Below are positions 1-9,400 of a stretch of DNA of 64,000 nucleotides, one piece after another (positions within the stretch are counted from its first letter, which is position 1; every line of letters begins with the position of its first letter). Origin of the DNA: Roseivirga sp. GTDB lineage: Bacteria; Bacteroidota; Bacteroidia; Cytophagales; Cyclobacteriaceae. The notes under the pieces were generated by a model that saw nothing but the letters and a program-made list of their open reading frames with translations, was not told the origin of the DNA and ran no database searches. The stretch spans positions 1 through 64,000 of the forward strand of contig JAAWWF010000002.1 of assembly GCA_021404565.1 (NCBI GenBank), written 5' to 3'. Made by a program: the position numbers and the translations under genes.

Positions 1-2
1 TA

Positions 3-122
3 GTAGGACTTTTCGGAGCTGAGGCCCTCCTGATCAGCGGGAGTCCGGAATTCTGGCTTACCCCGCTGATCCTGAGCCTATCTGGTATCTATATGTACTT
101 TCAGTTTTCCTGTATAGATTAA
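3..122 (+). CDS. C-terminal fragment of a probable membrane protein (cut by left edge)
   Basis: Frame 3 is open from the left edge to a TAA at 120-122 and gives 39 residues. They include a hydrophobic stretch, roughly EFWLTPLILSLSGIYMYFQF, that looks like a final transmembrane helix. The other two forward frames hit stops within about 35 bases. The gene would converge on the scramblase-like gene that ends at 254. No family can be recognised from so short a tail, and an open frame of this length could arise by chance, so this is a tentative call. The 131 bases between it and the next gene contain only a short direct repeat of AAAATTGCCATCG. Confidence 0.35.
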   Translation, partial: VGLFGAEALLISGSPEFWLTPLILSLSGIYMYFQFSCID

Positions 123-253
123 AGAAAGCCCGGATTGCTTGGCAAAATTGCCATCGGTAAAATTGCCATCGTTGTTGTCGCCTTTCTGCCACTGTTGTTT
201 GTCTATAGGTTTATCCTGTTTTGGTTCACCTACTGGTTGGTTTAGGATATAGC

Positions 254-841
254 CTACTCCTTGAGCACCATGTCTATGCACATTACGGCAGCCAGAATCA
301 AAATGCGCAAGGGGTGATTTCCGGGTACCTTTTCATCAATGCTGAGCATATAGTTATCGGCACTGGTAAAGAGTTCACGCCCCATACCTGCCCATTTCTT
401 GCTTACATGGGCAAACTCTTCTTCATCCTTAATGAATTTAAAATCCCAGCTGGTCCATTTACCCTTTAAAGCGCATAGCATATTGCCTTGCGCATCCAGC
501 ACGTCAAATTTCCCTCCTATAGAGAAGAGCTTTTGCTTGAACTGCCCAATCAACTGGTCGTTTTCATCAAGTACTTCTACCTTGGAAAGCCAAAGCGAAA
601 CACCTCTTTTAACCGTTAAGACCGGGGTACCATCTGCTGATTTGATTTCCACCTGAAACGATGTGTTTCTTTTATAATCAGTGAAGCGAAGCATTTTGGT
701 GAAAAACCCCAGTTTCTCCTCACGGCAGGTCATGATCATATCCTGCGATTCGGGGTCAATAATGTCATAGTTGTTGGCAGCTTTGAACATGCCTACATGC
801 TCTTTTACAAAGAACAGATTTCGGTTTAAGATTGGGTTCAT
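254..841 (-). CDS. Phospholipid scramblase-related / LURP-one-like protein
   Basis: This 195-residue protein has the layout of the bacterial phospholipid-scramblase-related family, a Tubby/LURP-one-like beta barrel. It opens with NRNLFFVKEHVGMFKAANNY. The repeated strands GKFDVLDAQGNMLCALKGKW and WDFKFIKDEEEFAHVSKKWAG are typical. It ends in a short hydrophobic helix, RILILAAVMCIDMVLKE. Length and ends fit a complete member of the family. There is no signal peptide, so a cytoplasmic or inner-membrane-associated protein is expected. Its activity in bacteria is not established and true scramblase activity should not be assumed. It is monocistronic here, with 152 bases to the sugar dehydrogenase gene upstream. 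I am confident of the family and unsure of the role. Confidence 0.85.
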   Translation of the reverse strand: MNPILNRNLFFVKEHVGMFKAANNYDIIDPESQDMIMTCREEKLGFFTKMLRFTDYKRNTSFQVEIKSADGTPVLTVKRGVSLWLSKVEVLDENDQLIGQFKQKLFSIGGKFDVLDAQGNMLCALKGKWTSWDFKFIKDEEEFAHVSKKWAGMGRELFTSADNYMLSIDEKVPGNHPLRILILAAVMCIDMVLKE

Positions 842-993
842 TTGGAATATTAAGGTTGATTAATCTGTAGATCCCTTTATCAGGATCGGCTGTAGCTCAA
901 GAAAAATGTAGCTACACAGGTTAGTCTTAACTTTAGGTGAGAGGTCATCAAGAAATGTAAGAGATTTTTGGGGAGCGAATGAAACTTGCCGCA

Positions 994-2145
994 TCAATTG
1001 TCATTTCGGATGGAGTAGATGCCTCCTCCGCTAAAATCACATAGGTAGATATTGCCTAGTTCATCTTCTCCAAAAGAAGAGACGCTAATATCGAGCGTGG
1101 CAAACTGCTCTGGTTGACTGTTGGGAATGTCTACATTCAGTGAAAATAAAACACCGGTAACGAAGTCTGCATAAAAGTAGTGACCTACCAGTGTGGGCAA
1201 ATCACGGCCCCGGTATACATTTCCCCCGGTCACAGACTGGCCAACTGAATGATCGTATTCGGCAATGGGTAAAATCAGGCCATTGGTATCGCAGTTACCG
1301 CTGAAACACTCCGAGCCCTCCATGGTATTCCATCCATAATTGCCACCGCTCACTATCTCATCTATTTCCTCGATACGATTCTGGCCTACATCCCCCGTAT
1401 AGAGCCGACCTGTTTGCGAATCGAAACTGAAACGGAATGGGTTTCTGAGGCCATAAGCGTAGATTTCTTCTCTTAAACCTTCTGTGTTACCAGTATAGGG
1501 ATTATCAGCGGGTATACCATAGGCAAGTCCGGAAGCAGGATTGTCCACATCAATCCTTAAGATGGAGCCTAATAAGTCGGTGCGATCCTGGCCGGTGTCC
1601 AGCGGGTCATTGGCGCTTCCACCATCTCCCAAAGCGATATACAAATATCCATCCGGGCCAAAGGCGATCATGCCACCATTATGGTTGCCAAAGGGTTGAG
1701 GTACTTCGAGTATAATTTCTTCCGTAGCGGGTACACCCCCGGTGGCATCAGTACCAAACCTCGATATGACAGACTGGTTGTTAGCACCTATATAGTAGAC
1801 ATAGAAAAAGCCATTGCTACTAAATTGAGGATGAAAAGCCAGCCCAAGCAGGCCCTGCTCAGTTCCGCTGTTGTTTACCCTGTCGCGGATATCAAGAAAC
1901 AGGGGACTCTCAGTAGCACTCATGTCGGCTATGCTTCTGATGGTGCCGGGTTTTTCGACCACGAAGATAAAATCATTGCCAATATCTGCATTGGTAATCA
2001 TTACCGGCTGAGTAAAGGTGAGACTTGGGACAACCCGTACTACTTCGGGTTCACCAGTTTCTATAGGCTCCTCGGGGCTATCATCGCTGCCGCAGCTGTT
2101 GATTATAAGCACGAACAACAGGAGTAGAGCAGACCAGTTTTTCAT
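994..2145 (-). CDS. PQQ-dependent sugar dehydrogenase-like lipoprotein (GSDH family)
   Basis: This is a six-bladed beta-propeller protein of the glucose/sorbosone dehydrogenase family. Soluble members oxidise aldose sugars with PQQ in the periplasm. Hallmarks in order are GLLGLAFHPQF, GNHNGGMIAFGPDGYLYIAL followed by GDGG, YAYGLRNPFRFSFD, and GDVGQNRIEEIDEI followed by GGNYGW. The N-terminus is a lipoprotein signal (MKNWSALLLLFVLIINSC), so the mature protein is probably membrane-anchored. The frame is open up to a GTG at 2163, but I chose the ATG at 2145 because the signal peptide starts there. At 383 residues it matches the family. The substrate and whether PQQ is really used cannot be read from the sequence, and no PQQ synthesis genes are in the window. 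Confidence 0.88.
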   Translation of the reverse strand: MKNWSALLLLFVLIINSCGSDDSPEEPIETGEPEVVRVVPSLTFTQPVMITNADIGNDFIFVVEKPGTIRSIADMSATESPLFLDIRDRVNNSGTEQGLLGLAFHPQFSSNGFFYVYYIGANNQSVISRFGTDATGGVPATEEIILEVPQPFGNHNGGMIAFGPDGYLYIALGDGGSANDPLDTGQDRTDLLGSILRIDVDNPASGLAYGIPADNPYTGNTEGLREEIYAYGLRNPFRFSFDSQTGRLYTGDVGQNRIEEIDEIVSGGNYGWNTMEGSECFSGNCDTNGLILPIAEYDHSVGQSVTGGNVYRGRDLPTLVGHYFYADFVTGVLFSLNVDIPNSQPEQFATLDISVSSFGEDELGNIYLCDFSGGGIYSIRNDN

Positions 2146-2284
2146 CTTCTTGCAGGTTGACACAATGACCTAACGCTAAAAGACCGGGTTTTGATTAAAG
2201 GAATGCTGCTTTTGTCCTTTTTATGTAAGGCTCACAACAATTTGGAACCAGGAGAGTTGACTGGCGAGATGTGATAAGGGAAGG

Positions 2285-2476
2285 TTAGCCAGCTATACCA
2301 TCACCGTCAATATCCTGCCCAATGGCTTTTTCCAGGGCTTTCAGCGTCTTATTGAGCAGCACTTTCGTTTCGTGCAGTTCATTTTCGAGGTATTCTACTC
2401 TTTCTTCAAGTGAATCTGCCTGATGTTTTTGATCTTCGATTTGGCTTTGTTGCACCAGGTCCCAAAATAATCCCAT
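2285..2476 (-). CDS. Small coiled-coil protein with acidic DxDGDG tail
   Basis: The 63-residue product starts MGLFWDLVQQSQIEDQ. It continues as one long predicted coiled coil (ADSLEERVEYLENELHETKV, with regular leucine, valine and tyrosine heptad positions). It ends in QDIDGDGIAG, which resembles a calcium-binding EF-hand or dockerin-like loop. Low-complexity helical content with a clean start and stop and flanking gaps of more than 100 bases favour a real gene. There is no signal peptide and no transmembrane segment. It probably forms a cytoplasmic oligomer. I do not recognise a named family, and the calcium-loop reading is a resemblance only. Confidence 0.6.
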   Translation of the reverse strand: MGLFWDLVQQSQIEDQKHQADSLEERVEYLENELHETKVLLNKTLKALEKAIGQDIDGDGIAG

Positions 2477-2607
2477 GTTCTTCGTTTTTTGATTTGATAT
2501 AAAAGCTAACGCAAGATACCGGTTTGTGCCGATAAACCGGGGGCATGGGATCGGGAGACTGATAAACGGGGTAGGGCCTATCTGATAGATTCAGCTAAGG
2601 AGCCGTT

Positions 2608-3111
2608 CTAACGCGAACTGATTGAGTCCAGCAGACTGGTCAGCTTCTTACGGCTGGTCAATTGATTGAAAAACCATCGTTTCCCGGTTGTCGGATCTAT
2701 GATTAACAGGGCGGGGAAGGTACCGGTCCATTGACTGTCAATCTGATTGTAAAAATCCGAATTTGCGTTTTTTGTGAAATAGAGCTGATCGAGGAAGTCT
2801 CTTTTAGTAGCCTGCTTCAAAGCTTTGGGTCTTCTAATTTCCTCTTCTACGTTTACAAAGTGAAGGGTCAGGTTACAATCGCATTCCCCTTCAATAGATT
2901 TGATCAGGTTAATTTCTTTCAGACAGGGAGCACACCAGGTGGCCCAAAAGCTGAAGATATGGGTAGAGGTTGGTTTTGATGCTACAATATCTGACAGCTG
3001 CGTGGCCTCAAAAACGGGAATGTCTTTTGATTGAGAGAATGTGCTGAGAGGAAGGCTCAAAGCAAAAAGCAATAGGGCGGTGGTACTTAGAGTGCGATGC
3101 TTTTCTGACAT
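2608..3111 (-). CDS. TlpA-like periplasmic thioredoxin-fold protein
   Basis: The 167-residue product has a signal-peptide-like N-terminus (STTALLLFALSLPLSTFSQ) followed by a thioredoxin fold with the redox motif FWATWCAPCLKEI. The cysteines are about residues 60 and 63. A later strand, GTFPALLIIDPTTGKRWFF, contains the cis-proline region (TFPALL). TlpA/ResA-type proteins reduce disulfides in the cell envelope, for example for cytochrome maturation or general redox repair. The frame is open to an ATG at 3150, but the ATG at 3111 puts the signal peptide at the start and is preferred. It stands alone in the opposite direction to the DUF3179 gene, so no partner can be inferred from the neighbours. 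Confidence 0.87.
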   Translation of the reverse strand: MSEKHRTLSTTALLLFALSLPLSTFSQSKDIPVFEATQLSDIVASKPTSTHIFSFWATWCAPCLKEINLIKSIEGECDCNLTLHFVNVEEEIRRPKALKQATKRDFLDQLYFTKNANSDFYNQIDSQWTGTFPALLIIDPTTGKRWFFNQLTSRKKLTSLLDSISSR

Positions 3112-3296
3112 ATTCTGACACTTATTAGGCAAGTTAAGGCATATATTCATACGTAGTGGTTGGTTGGATGACTCAAATAATCCCTGGTTTCAGAATTAAT
3201 TCCTCTGTTTCAACCGTTTTGGCACCTTGATATGTCATCCGACTGTCATATAACTGTCAACTAGCTCTGAGGCATTACGTAACTTCATACAGACTT

Positions 3297-4427
3297 ATGA
3301 GAGTTCATACTCAGAATGTTTCCTGTTTTCTGATAATTTTCACCCTTTTGGGTTGTGGCTCTGGAGATGATGCCCCCGAAATACCAACGGGCCCCTCGGA
3401 ACTGAATTTCAATAGTTATGTAATTAGCGAGACTTTCAATGGTGCTTCTTACATGGTAATCGGTATTGAAGAGCACGGTTATCTGGCAGCATTTAAATCG
3501 GAGTTATCGGATGGTACTGCCATATCGCTTGAAACTACTCTCGAAAATTGGCCTAATATTTTTTCAGACGAAACAGGCTCTTTTTATGATTTCATGGGGC
3601 GGGGAATCAGCGGCCCCAATGCTGGAAAACAGCTACTGTCTATGGAGTCGCAATTGGGCTTTTGGTTTAGCATTAATGCTACTTTCCCCACAGCGGTTTA
3701 TCCTGAAACTGCCGTAAACAGAACCTTGCCTTTAGTGCAGTCAGCTGAGTGGAACATTGACCCGAATACAGTGGTGAGTGGCGCTTTGAGAGATGCTATT
3801 CCAGCCCTGAATCATCCGGAATTCATCAGCGCCAACGATGAGCAAATCATTGAGAATGAAGATTATATGGATCCCAATGACCGGGTCTTGATTGTGGCTA
3901 ACGAGCAGGTAACGAAGATTTATCCCTACAAAATTCTCGACCGACACGAAATTGTGAATGATATGCTGGGTGATGAGCCCATCGTGGTGTCTTATTGTCC
4001 TCTGACAGGGACCGGTACGGTCTGGAGTGCCAGGATAAATAACCGGGACCTTGAGTTTGGAGTCTCAGGATTGCTGTCTGAAAGTAACCTTATCCTTTAC
4101 GACAGATCTACTGAATCTTACTGGTCGCAGATTAGGAAAGAAGCGGTTTTCGGAGAGTTTAAAGACTCACAGCCGGTATTATTTCCTCACCAGGAGACCC
4201 TATGGAGTTCGGTGCAAAACCTGCCAAACCTGGAAAATGTAGAGGTCCTTTCCTTAAACACAGGCTTCGACTACAACTATGATTTTTATCCCTATGGTGA
4301 TTACCGTACAGCGAACAATCTGATTTTCTTTCCTACTACCTATAGTGATAACAGGGTACCCGCCAAGGAGATTGTTTTGGGTGTAATTGTCAATGGTGAG
4401 GCCAAGGTTTACCGCTTCTCTAACTAA
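3297..4427 (+). CDS. DUF3179 domain lipoprotein
   Basis: This is a 376-residue lipoprotein. The leader MRVHTQNVSCFLIIFTLLGC ends in a lipobox cysteine and is followed by GSGDDAPE. The C-terminal two thirds match DUF3179: NDRVLIVANEQVTKIYPYKI, HEIVNDMLGDEPIVVSYCPL and the conserved TGTGTVWSARI. The family is widespread in marine bacteria and has no established biochemical role. The conserved cysteine in VSYCPL and the aromatic pairs near the end are the most obvious candidate functional positions. It is transcribed alone, away from the thioredoxin gene, across a 185-base divergent intergenic region that may carry both promoters. I recognised none there. Confidence 0.88.
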   Translation: MRVHTQNVSCFLIIFTLLGCGSGDDAPEIPTGPSELNFNSYVISETFNGASYMVIGIEEHGYLAAFKSELSDGTAISLETTLENWPNIFSDETGSFYDFMGRGISGPNAGKQLLSMESQLGFWFSINATFPTAVYPETAVNRTLPLVQSAEWNIDPNTVVSGALRDAIPALNHPEFISANDEQIIENEDYMDPNDRVLIVANEQVTKIYPYKILDRHEIVNDMLGDEPIVVSYCPLTGTGTVWSARINNRDLEFGVSGLLSESNLILYDRSTESYWSQIRKEAVFGEFKDSQPVLFPHQETLWSSVQNLPNLENVEVLSLNTGFDYNYDFYPYGDYRTANNLIFFPTTYSDNRVPAKEIVLGVIVNGEAKVYRFSN

Positions 4428-4483
4428 TCTGATCACAGAAGACCCAACCTCATATTTCCTGATTCTTATGGCCTGCCTGCTAT

Positions 4484-5176
4484 TTAACCTACAGGATACT
4501 TTCTGGCAATCATACTAAGTGCCTTAGTCCCTTGCGTTTTTAAGCCTTTAAGGGTAACCAGGTATCGCTCATATAAAAAATATCGTCTGATGGAGAGCAT
4601 ATTTTTGTATTCAGCACTTTCGAGGTGAAAGTTCATCATAGCGAGAGGGTCGCTGTCAAGCTTGTAATAAGCGGGTGCATTGAATTTAAAGTGCTTAATA
4701 TTTTCCATGATGTCAGCCCCCATGATTTCCATTTCTTTTGCTGCCCTCACATTCAGGTCATAATAGTAATCGTCTATGGTATGGTTGAGTGTATCTTTCG
4801 GGCTTATTTGAAAATGGGGCTCTTTGATCAGGTTTTTCCAGCCGTTGTTAGATGATTTAATGGGGTAGCGGGAAGTGGCGAGGCCCTTGCACATGTTGCA
4901 GGCTTTGTATTCTTCGGAAGTGAGAGTCCCGGCAATGAATTTATCGAAATAGGGCCTGGCCCTTTCAATTCGAACCAGAATGGAGTCTACTTGTTCCAGG
5001 TCCCATTTAATCTCCTCAACAATCAGGTGATAGGTGTCTTTCAGCTCCTCTTTTTCACTTTGATTCTGACTCCATTTGTCGAGTTCAAAAGCGAGAAGAA
5101 TACTGAATACCACGACTCCAACTTCTATCAGGTATTTATACCAGTCTTCTTTTAAGTGATTCCAAACCTTTTTCAT
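4484..5176 (-). CDS. DUF6090-like single-pass membrane protein
   Basis: The 230-residue product starts MKKVWNHLKEDWYKYLIEVG and continues with VVVFSILLAFELDKWSQNQ, one transmembrane helix at about residues 15-35. A long charged, mostly helical extracytoplasmic region follows. This N-terminal arrangement (a conserved E-x-x-V-V-V-x-S-I-L-L-A-F segment then a soluble helix) is that of DUF6090, a common Bacteroidota family without known function. The frame is open 11 codons further upstream, but the MKKVW start is preferred by family pattern. A CxxC pair (CNMCKGLATSRYP) lies mid-protein and could bind metal or form a disulfide. A 10-bp-arm hairpin lies upstream of it. Confidence 0.78.
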   Translation of the reverse strand: MKKVWNHLKEDWYKYLIEVGVVVFSILLAFELDKWSQNQSEKEELKDTYHLIVEEIKWDLEQVDSILVRIERARPYFDKFIAGTLTSEEYKACNMCKGLATSRYPIKSSNNGWKNLIKEPHFQISPKDTLNHTIDDYYYDLNVRAAKEMEIMGADIMENIKHFKFNAPAYYKLDSDPLAMMNFHLESAEYKNMLSIRRYFLYERYLVTLKGLKTQGTKALSMIARKYPVG

Positions 5177-5250
5177 TCGGGTGATTTTATAACTGCCCTG
5201 GCTGCACATTTATATGGTGAGCCCATTGCAGATAGTGTTTTGTTGATGAG

Positions 5251-5275
5251 CCGAATAATTTAAGCAATTATTCGG
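5251..5275. repeat. 10-bp inverted repeat between serine hydrolase and DUF6090 genes
   Basis: The arms CCGAATAATT and AATTATTCGG are perfect and separated by 5 bases. The element lies just after the serine hydrolase stop and about 75 bases before the DUF6090 start, both leftward genes. No T-run follows it on either strand, so it is not a standard intrinsic terminator. It may be an mRNA-end hairpin or an operator. Confidence 0.5.
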
Positions 5276-5281
5276 AATGAC

Positions 5282-6364
5282 TTATCTGGAAAGGGAGGGG
5301 AGTATTACCCTGTTTACAATAGCGAAGGGCAGTTTATCTTCCTCAGAGTTGTAAGCACCGCCTGTAAAAACTGCCACGAGATCGTGCTCGGGAAATACCA
5401 GAAGGTATTGACCACCATTGCCGGTAGCACAGGTGGCGTCTACTTTCATCCCATTTTTTTCAAAAGGTAGCTTCCACCATAAGTAGCTGTAATCAACTCC
5501 TGATATTTGTGTTTTTCTGAAAGATATCTGCTCTATCCAGGAAGCGGGTACCAACTGCTTCCCTTCCCATTGTCCCCAATTGAGCACCAAATGGCCCAAC
5601 TTTGCCACATCTCTTGGGCGCATATAGAGCCGTTGGGCTTCACTGGGCATTTGCTTTTTGCTGGTATGACCATATGCTACATCGTTAATGCCTATAGGTT
5701 TGAAGAGATACTCCTCTGCCTGAAGCCGCCAGTCCATACCGCTAGTGAACTCAAGAATACGAGCCAGCAGCATCACGCCCCCTGTACAATAGTATGATTC
5801 TGAGCCGGGGGCGTGAATCACAGAAAGCCCGGCCATATGATCCAGCCAGTTTTTCTTTTTATAGAGTTTATCCTCCTGCCCTGCAGATTTCTTATCCCAG
5901 TCGTTGCAGTCCATACCAGAGCTCATGGTGAGGAGATGCCTGATAGTAATCAGTTGTTTGTCCGGGTCGGCATTCATAGACTTCCTGAACCTCGGAAGAT
6001 AGTGGGATATGGGGTCATCAACACTCTTAATTCTGCCTTTCTCTATAGCTATGCCTACCAATAGCGAGATTACACTTTTGGTCACAGACCTCAGGTCCTG
6101 GCGTTTTCCCTGATCGTAACCGTTAAAATACTCCTCCATTACAAGCTTGCCATTTTTTACGATCAGCATGCTGTGCATTTTATGTTCCTGAGCACCCAGA
6201 GCGTTAAAGAATTTCTCAAAGAGTTCAGTCTTCAAGCCTTCGTCCGTAGCTTCGCTGATCTGCCAGCTATCGCCCAATAGCTCAGGAGGTTGATATTGAT
6301 ATCGGTCCTGGCCCTGCACAAGGCTATTTACAAACAGGAATAGTATCAGGAAGGGTTTTTTCAT
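5282..6364 (-). CDS. Serine hydrolase, class C beta-lactamase / penicillin-binding-protein-like
   Basis: A 360-residue secreted protein with signal peptide MKKPFLILFLFVNSLVQGQ. It carries the S-x-x-K nucleophile motif (RSVTKSVISLLVG, Ser93 and Lys96), the HLLTMSSGMDC helix typical of esterase-type members, and a tyrosine motif region SESYYCTGGVMLL. The C-terminal box is ATGNGGQYLLVFP in place of the lactamase K-T-G. The family includes esterases, D-amino-acid peptidases and beta-lactamases. The Y-C-T-G box and lack of a clear K-T-G argue for an esterase or peptidase rather than antibiotic resistance. It has its own region between the amidohydrolase terminator and the DUF6090 gene. Confidence 0.88.
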   Translation of the reverse strand: MKKPFLILFLFVNSLVQGQDRYQYQPPELLGDSWQISEATDEGLKTELFEKFFNALGAQEHKMHSMLIVKNGKLVMEEYFNGYDQGKRQDLRSVTKSVISLLVGIAIEKGRIKSVDDPISHYLPRFRKSMNADPDKQLITIRHLLTMSSGMDCNDWDKKSAGQEDKLYKKKNWLDHMAGLSVIHAPGSESYYCTGGVMLLARILEFTSGMDWRLQAEEYLFKPIGINDVAYGHTSKKQMPSEAQRLYMRPRDVAKLGHLVLNWGQWEGKQLVPASWIEQISFRKTQISGVDYSYLWWKLPFEKNGMKVDATCATGNGGQYLLVFPEHDLVAVFTGGAYNSEEDKLPFAIVNRVILPSLSR

Positions 6365-6372
6365 AAGTATAT

Positions 6373-6411
6373 AAAAAAAGCCTCATCGATTTCACTAAAT
6401 CAATGAGGCTT
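6373..6411 (-). terminator. Rho-independent terminator of the amidohydrolase gene
   Basis: Read on the minus strand, the stem AAGCCTCATTGATTT pairs with AAATCGATGAGGCTT around a 4-base loop, with one mismatch. A run of T residues follows at once. It lies 43 bases after the amidohydrolase stop codon and just before the serine hydrolase start, which implies that the two leftward genes are separate transcripts. Confidence 0.85.
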
Positions 6412-6453
6412 CCATTAAAGATTGTTAAAAGGGTGAAAAGCCCTTCGGTATTC

Positions 6454-9400
6454 TTACTTTTTAATACCTGGTACTCCTGTTGGCATAAAATCCTGCCACC
6501 AGAAGGTCTCCATTGTCTTTTTCTCGGGGTGAACTGTGTCCAGGGTATTACCATCATACAATCTGCCATTCATCATCACATGGCTGATGTCCTTGCTGTT
6601 TTTAATGTTATCCAGTGGGTTGCTGTTCAGAATCACCAGATCAGCCAGCTTACCGGCTTCAATAGATCCAAGATCTTTATCAAGGCCAATGGCATGTGCT
6701 CCTAAAATAGTGGCTGCCTTCAGCGCATCAAGCTCAGACATTCCGCCTGACTGGATGGCCCAAAGCTCCCAGTGATAGCCCAGTCCCTGAAGCTGGCCAT
6801 GGCTGCCCACACCGGCAAGACCGCCCGCTTCTACCAGGTCTTTTGCAAACCCTGATTGTTCTACATGAACATATTCTTCTTCCATAAACCAACCGGCATT
6901 TCTTCTTCTTGTTCTCATGTCCAGATTGGCATGTGGCATAAAACGTGTCAGTTTAGGGTCAGCATGAGGATTCTCAGTGGAGTAGAAGTAATTCTCTGTC
7001 CAGGGGCCGCCATAAGCTACCAACAGGGTAGGCGTGTAAGCTGTTTGAGAAAAGGCGACCAGGTCAATCGCGTCTTTATAAAGCGGAAAGATAGGGAAGG
7101 AGTGCTCATGACCAGGGTATCCGTCAATTACCTGGGTAAGGTTTTCCTTAAAGTCCAGGCCACCTTCGGTAGTAGGCATAATGCTTTGCTCACGGGCAGC
7201 CTGAATAATCCACTGACGCTGCTGACGGTTACCTGCACCATACATCTTAATGGTTTTGGTGTTATAGTAGCTGCTATAGCGTTTCATTACCTTTTGGGCG
7301 TGCTTTAGGCTGCTTACATTTTCGCTTGAGAAAATGCCCGGTCCGGTCGAGTAGATTCTGGGACCAATCAGACGACCGGCATCTACCAGGTCACCGTAGG
7401 TTAGTACATCGGTGGTAGCGGTTTGCGGATCGCGCGTGGTTAAAACACCAAAGGCCAGGTTGGTCAGATAGGACCAGAACTGTCCTCTGTGCAGGTTTAC
7501 CGGATGGCGAAAGTGAGAATGTGTATCTACAAAACCGGGTACAATTGTCTTGCCTGACATATCCATGACAGTCGCTCTTCTGCCGGCAGAAAGGTTGGTG
7601 CCTACCTGTTTGATGCGGTTGTTCTCGATCAGAATGTCTCCATTCTCGATCACCTGATCACCATTCATGGTGATGATACGCGCATTTTTGAGCAGGATTG
7701 ATCCTTTCGGTATATCGCGTTTCGCCTTTACCTCAATGCGGTTTTCTACCGGCTCATAAGCCTTTTTCTTGTCCTTCTCTTTGTCCGTTTTTTCCTCAGT
7801 TCCTTCTTCCTTGGCCTTCTTTTTGGCTTTTGCTTCTGATTTGAGCTGCGCATCAAAGGCTTTGGCTGCCGTGAGGTCGTAGTTGACATGGGCATTGCCA
7901 ATAGACCAGTGAACCTTGGACGCATCCCAGCTCCAGGCAGGAAATTGTCCGCCAATATCCGTCAGTTTTCTGGCCGGAAATGAAGCATTTTTCGGATTAG
8001 CCACCGAGATGGTAGGAGCCTCATCGCTTACCTGGGGTACGGTAACCACATACAGATCGTTGACCACTTGTGCCAGGGCCTGATCTCCCTCAGGGGCCAT
8101 ACGAATCCATGAGGCACTAGGTGAATTTTGTGAACCCGGAGCAGCCTTACCTCTTACCTGTACATGTTGTTTTTCATCCGTTCCATCCCAACGAATGGAG
8201 GTGAGGCCTCGAAAGCTTGAGAGGTAAATACGGTCAGAGTTCTTTACAAAGTGTGGATTTCCCCTTCCATTAGTGAAAGCAATAAAGTTGTTGGCCGATC
8301 CATCGGCTGAAATCCAGATCAGATCGCTGGTACCTCTGAAGGCCGTTCGTTGGGTAGCATTTCTAAAGTCTTCTGTTTGTCCTTTGATCAGCACAATTTT
8401 AGAACCATCGTTAGACCATACCGGGCTTTGAAATACACCATCGGCCTGATTCAATTGGGTGAGATTTCTTCCGTTGGGTCTCACTTTATACAGCTTGCCT
8501 CCGGAAGCTTCCCAGGTTACAAAGGCCAACCATTCCCCATCGGGAGACCAAACCGGTTGTGCCTGTGTTTCTTCAATATCCACCACTTTCCTTGGTTGTC
8601 CGTTTGGCAGGTCAATGATATACACCTCATTAAGTGCAGTAAAGGCCAGTGATTTCCCATCAGGGGAAGGGGCCAGATCTCTTATTTGTACTACTGTAAA
8701 TTCTTCATCATCGGAAATGGGGTAGTCAAAGCTTAGCTGTGGGCCCAGCTCAATTTTTGATTTTACACGGAAAGGTATTTCCTGAGCCGTTTTGCTGGCC
8801 ACATTGATCTTATGGATTTTACCTCCGTATGAAATCACGATAGACTGATTATCGGGGGTCCATGAAAAACCGGGGAGCAAATCCCGCGAGCCCCGTGATT
8901 CCTGATCATCATGTTGAACGGGGTAGGCCAGCCAGCTTTCATCACCTGTAGCCAGGTCTCTCAGTACAATGCCCGTCTGATCATCGTGACGCGTACCATA
9001 TGCGAGCCATTTGCCATCGCCAGAGGGAGTAGGGCGAAAAGTGGAACCATATCGCGAACCCTGTGTACTGATATCTCCGGTTTGTCGGTCGTAGGTAGCC
9101 ATTTGATACTGAGGCAGGGCTGCATTGTAATCCCAGGAACGACCACCTGCTTTTCTTGAAAACCAGATATAGCGGCCAGTAGGGTCAAAGGCACCTTCTA
9201 TCATTCTTCCTGCATTGGCATCGGTGGTCAGTGCTGTACCAGAGCCTCCATCAATATGGTAAAGCCATAGTTTATGGCCTCCACGTGAAGATTTTGAGCC
9301 AATCATATATTTGCCATCGGGTGACCATTCTGGCGATTGGTATTCGGTAGCATTACCCTTGGTTACCTGGGTTTTTTCTTTGGTGTCGAAATCATAATGC

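Noticed and set aside
78-281. 67-codon minus-strand frame overlapping the scramblase-like gene end
   Set aside because: It overlaps a recognised gene in another frame, is rich in Gln, Asp and Asn, and has no family resemblance. It arises partly from the AAAATTGCCATCG repeat.
994-2163. GTG at 2163 as the start of the sugar dehydrogenase
   Set aside because: The ATG at 2145 starts the lipoprotein signal directly, while the extra six residues do not improve it.
7746-7955. Basic 69-codon frame opposite the amidohydrolase linker region
   Set aside because: It is an alternative frame of the Lys/Glu codons of the real gene, with no start context of its own.
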